DNA from: an uncultured Lachnospiraceae bacterium
Lineage (GTDB): Bacteria > Bacillota > Clostridia > Lachnospirales > Lachnospiraceae
Direction: 5' to 3'
Assembly: GCA_910577675.1 (NCBI GenBank)
Contig: CAJTOR010000059.1
Span: 1 to 16,329, forward strand
DNA length: 16,329 nucleotides
Under the pieces are notes generated by a model that had not been told where the DNA came from, did no database searches, and saw nothing but the letters and a program-made list of their open reading frames with translations. Both the position numbers and the translations under genes were made by a program. This document shows positions 14,216 to 16,329 of this stretch, in pieces. Position 1 is the stretch's first letter. Every line of letters starts with the position of its first letter.

Positions 14216-14959
14216 CTAATCCTTTAAAGCATCCACACTTTCTTTCATAACCTTCGCAATATCATCATTAATCACAAGCTCCGCCTTCCCATCCGCCGGG
14301 GTAACGCTCTTGTTAATCAATACCAGATGCTTCCCACTAAAATAATCAATCAGCCCCGCCGCAGGATACACCACCAGCGAAGTCCCCCCAATTATCAGCA
14401 TGTCCGCCGACTCAATCGCGCGCACCGCACCTTTTATAACCTCCTGTTCAAGCCCCTCCTCATAAAGCACAACATCCGGCTTAATCCTGCCTCCGCAGCT
14501 TTTGCAGAGTGGGACACCATCCGCATCATGCACATACTTCATCGGGTAAAACTGCCCGCATTCCGTACAGTAATTGCGCAAAACAGAACCGTGCAGCTCA
14601 TAAACCACCAAACTGCCCGCCGCCTGATGGAGCCCGTCAATATTCTGGGTCACCACCGCCTTTAATTTCCCCATCTGCTCCAGTTTTGCCAGCGCAATAT
14701 GGCAATCGTTCGGCATCGCCTCCGGGTAAAGCAAATGCTCCCTGTAAAAGCTGTAAAACTCCTCAGGATATCGCATATAAAAAGAATGCGATACAAGCTG
14801 TTCCGGTGTGAGCTTGGCATTCAGCTTCCTGCTGAAAATCCCCCCGGAACTGCGAAAATCCGGGATATTGCTCGCCGTCGATACCCCCGCACCCCCAAAA
14901 AACACGATATTATTGCTCTCGCACAACATTTCGGCAAGCCGCGCAGTCTTCTCATCCAT
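14216..14959 (-). CDS. cobB: NAD-dependent protein deacylase, Sir2 family
   Basis: This 247-residue sirtuin removes acyl groups from protein lysines using NAD, releasing nicotinamide and O-acyl-ADP-ribose. NAD-binding motifs are GAGVSTASNIPDFRS (23-37) and TQNIDGLH (104-111); the catalytic H123 is in YELHGS. A four-cysteine zinc site is formed by C131, C134, C152 and C155. PDVVLYEE (161-168) and GGTSLVVYPAAG (191-202) complete the Rossmann core. No Arg/Tyr pair of desuccinylases is apparent in the acyl pocket, so deacetylation is most likely. The start ATG 14959 has GGGAGGA 5 nt upstream; upstream codons in the same frame belong to a conserved non-coding leader shared with the GH113 gene. The gene precedes tal on the same strand; no clear terminator separates them, though tal has its own promoter. 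Confidence 0.95.
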   Translation of the reverse strand: MDEKTARLAEMLCESNNIVFFGGAGVSTASNIPDFRSSGGIFSRKLNAKLTPEQLVSHSFYMRYPEEFYSFYREHLLYPEAMPNDCHIALAKLEQMGKLKAVVTQNIDGLHQAAGSLVVYELHGSVLRNYCTECGQFYPMKYVHDADGVPLCKSCGGRIKPDVVLYEEGLEQEVIKGAVRAIESADMLIIGGTSLVVYPAAGLIDYFSGKHLVLINKSVTPADGKAELVINDDIAKVMKESVDALKD

Positions 14960-14964
14960 AATAA

Positions 14965-15027
14965 TCCTCCCTTCCGAGAACATTCACATTTGAGGAAATA
15001 AGCTAATTTGTGACGTTCTCGACACAT
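14965..15027 (-). promoter_or_regulatory. Candidate structured mRNA leader, copy 2 (shared with GH113)
   Basis: On the minus strand the 17-nt core (15018-15002) equals that of the GH113 leader. GAGAACGT (15020-15013) pairs with ATGTTCTC (14983-14976) over 8 bp with one G-U pair, and CAC/GTG extends the stem past a bulged A. The stem is followed by GGAA and the ribosome site GGAGGA (14970-14965). The loop is 5 nt shorter than in copy 1. Pairing is kept although two stem positions differ between copies. Confidence 0.6.
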
Positions 15028-15033
15028 TAAGTC

Positions 15034-15068
15034 CTGTAAAAAACAAGTGCATCAGCATTCTTTTACAG
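15034..15068. other. Hairpin upstream of the sir2 leader
   Basis: CTGTAAAA (15034-15041) and TTTTACAG (15061-15068) form a perfect 8-bp stem with an inner TGC/GCA pair. It lies between the IS right end and the sir2 leader. No T-run follows on the minus strand, so terminator function is doubtful. I could not assign a convincing sir2 promoter in this stretch. Confidence 0.4.
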
Positions 15069-15148
15069 CAGTCCCCTCCTTGCATAATCAGTTTGCAGTC
15101 AAGAAAAACAGCTTGCCGAATTATTCATGATATATGACAGAGGACTAG

Positions 15149-15300
15149 TGAACTACCCATTGTCTAAAGCCAATGGGCTTCCTGCTTCATCGACCTCGTA
15201 ACCTACTATCTCCACAGGCGTTAATTCGGGCAGCCCCTGCCCTATACTGTTTCCCTTTACGCTGTTTGTCTTAGTCCTTCTGCTAAAATATTCCTTGCAG
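15149..15300 (-). ncRNA. Predicted TnpB omega-RNA scaffold
   Basis: In known TnpB systems the guide RNA scaffold spans the 3' end of tnpB and the right end. Here the minus strand after the stop codon has GGGCAGGGGCTGCCC (a small hairpin), GCCTGTGGAG, GAGGTCGATGAAGC and the right-end hairpin, a layout typical of these RNAs. The guide would be the flanking DNA from 15148 downward, beginning TAGTCCTCTG. The 5' limit is approximate. Confidence 0.65.
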
Positions 15301-16329
15301 CATTAATATCCCTGTCATGTTTTGCACCGCAAACCGGGCATTTCCATTCCCTTACTGACAAATCTTTTGTATCGGCATTCTGATATCCACAGGCAGAACA
15401 TATCTGACTGCTGGCATAGAATCTATCTATTTTGATGTACTGCCTCCCATTCCACACTGCCTTATACTCTAATTGTCTTGTCAGCTCATACCATGACACA
15501 TCAGATATGCATTTTGCCAGATGATGATTTTTTACCATATTCCTTATCTGTAATTTTTCCGTAACGATCACTTGGTTTTCGCTGATAATCTCATTCGAAA
15601 CTTTATGCAGATAGTCTTTTCTGGTATTCGTAATTTTCTCATGGCATAACGCTATTCTCTTTTTCTGTTTATCATAATTGCTGCTCCCTTTTTCTTTATG
15701 CGCAAGCCTCCTTTGCAGTTTGGCAAGCTTTTTCTCATATCTCTTTATTGTCTTTGGATTCCCGTATTTTTCTCCGTTCGATGTAATACACAAATCCTTA
15801 ATCCCTAAATCCAATCCTATCTCCCCCTCTGTATACGGCAGTTCCACATGTTCTGTTTCTACCAGCACTGACACATAATACTTCCCACTGCATGCCTGTG
15901 AAACCGTGGCTGATTTTATTTCCCCCTTAAATTCTCTGTGCAGCTTCGCTTTTACTGTTTTTAGTTTTGGTAATTTTATCTTTCCTTTCTCAAAATCTAC
16001 CGCTATATTCCCATTCGTGAAATTTGTTGTGTAAGATTTATGGCTGTCATGCTTGCTCTTGAACTTTGGATATCCTGCATGTTCTTTGAAAAATTTCTGG
16101 TATGCACAATCCATGTTATAAATTGCATTCGTCAGGGCAAATTTATCCGCTTCCCTTAACCAATCATACACCTGCTTTAATTCCCTGTTGCAGTAATTAT
16201 TGCAGTCTGTTCTGCTGACCGTTTTTTTCTCTTTCTCATAAGTTTCTTTCCGATAGGCTAATGTCTGGTTATAAACAAACCGGCAGCAGCCAAATGTTTT
16301 TGCAATCTGTGTTCGCTGTTCGCTATTGG
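15257..16329 (-). CDS. tnpB: TnpB, RNA-guided nuclease of IS200/IS605 (5' end outside window)
   Basis: This is an OrfB/TnpB protein, the RuvC-type nuclease ancestral to Cas12. The frame stays open to the window edge, giving at least 357 residues, so only the extreme N-terminus is missing; an internal GTG at 16171 is not the real start, because upstream codons encode the typical NSEQRTQIAKTFGCCRFVYN segment. All three RuvC acidic positions are visible: Asp in IGLDLGIKD, Glu in VTEKLQIRNM and Asp in DRDINAARN. A four-cysteine zinc finger (CSACG, then CPVCG) lies between the last two. There is no internal stop or frameshift, so the visible part looks intact. It shares its 3' region with the predicted omega-RNA and lies upstream of sir2. 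Confidence 0.93.
   Translation of the reverse strand, partial: NSEQRTQIAKTFGCCRFVYNQTLAYRKETYEKEKKTVSRTDCNNYCNRELKQVYDWLREADKFALTNAIYNMDCAYQKFFKEHAGYPKFKSKHDSHKSYTTNFTNGNIAVDFEKGKIKLPKLKTVKAKLHREFKGEIKSATVSQACSGKYYVSVLVETEHVELPYTEGEIGLDLGIKDLCITSNGEKYGNPKTIKRYEKKLAKLQRRLAHKEKGSSNYDKQKKRIALCHEKITNTRKDYLHKVSNEIISENQVIVTEKLQIRNMVKNHHLAKCISDVSWYELTRQLEYKAVWNGRQYIKIDRFYASSQICSACGYQNADTKDLSVREWKCPVCGAKHDRDINAARNILAEGLRQTA

Larger units (their letters stand above)
15149..16329 (-). mobile_element. IS200/IS605-group element, tnpB side and right end (left end outside window)
   Basis: The element runs from its right end at about 15149 beyond the window edge. The right end is a subterminal hairpin, CCCATTG (15156-15162) with CAATGGG (15171-15177), followed on the minus strand by TAGTTCAC, the usual form for this group. 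No inverted repeats or target duplication are expected for it. Whether a TnpA transposase is present cannot be seen. Confidence 0.85.

Noticed and set aside
14960..15027. N-terminal extensions reading CRERHKLA upstream of GH113 and sir2 as shared peptide or leader peptide
   Set aside because: The two extensions are in-frame readings of the conserved leader; strong ribosome sites directly precede the downstream ATGs, and the conservation follows RNA pairing rather than codons.
14960..15120. TTGACT at 15103-15098 (minus) as the sir2 -35 box
   Set aside because: No acceptable -10 hexamer lies 16-18 nt downstream, so the promoter was left unassigned.

Overview
This window looks like a chromosomal segment of a low-to-mid-GC Gram-positive anaerobe, most likely a Lachnospiraceae (Clostridium cluster XIVa) gut bacterium. 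The grounds are strong GGAGG ribosome binding sites, sigma-A promoters with near-consensus -10 boxes, clostridial-type family members (GH113, class U-like sirtuin, short transaldolase, DUF1854-linked ABC exporters), and ISAs1 and IS200/IS605 elements at the two edges. The assignment is inferred from protein style, not from a marker gene.

Left to right: positions 1-726 (minus) hold the N-terminal part of an ISAs1 transposase running off the left edge. Next comes a decayed partial copy (about 826-1178) of the promoter, leader and 5' end of the following gene, then the intact gene itself, an intracellular GH113 glycoside hydrolase (1618-2592). A plus-strand operon follows from a promoter at 2838-2867: ABC exporter, DUF1854 protein, ABC exporter (2946-8458). 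Both ABC proteins carry an extra N-terminal domain and a zinc ribbon. A perfect 17-bp inverted-repeat terminator (8629-8690) separates this operon from a minus-strand block.

The minus-strand block, read in its own direction, starts at the right edge with a TnpB of an IS200/IS605 element and its omega-RNA/right end (15149-16329). It continues with a Sir2 deacylase (14216-14959), a transaldolase-transketolase operon of the non-oxidative pentose phosphate pathway (13961 to 10975), a TetR regulator (10047-10754) and a DUF1266 protein (8740-9933).

Two features are not explained by ordinary genes. (1) Two intergenic arrays, one in the ABC/DUF1854 operon (5264-5600) and one between transaldolase and transketolase (12978-13290), each contain exactly three tandem units of about 104-108 bp that fold into long hairpins. 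The arrays differ in their stem sequences but share the unit ends (AAAACAGC, GCGGAACT), an apical loop GGAGCnnnGCGGA and several other blocks, and both stop 5-6 nt before the Shine-Dalgarno of the downstream gene. Conserved loops with swapped stems suggest a structured RNA (or single-stranded DNA) repeat family. (2) A leader of about 65 nt with a 17-nt identical core and an 8-bp stem just before the ribosome binding site occurs upstream of both the GH113 gene and sir2, two unrelated genes, so it may be a cis-regulatory RNA or a mobile leader. All structures were folded by eye and all family calls come from recognition; nothing was computed or searched.
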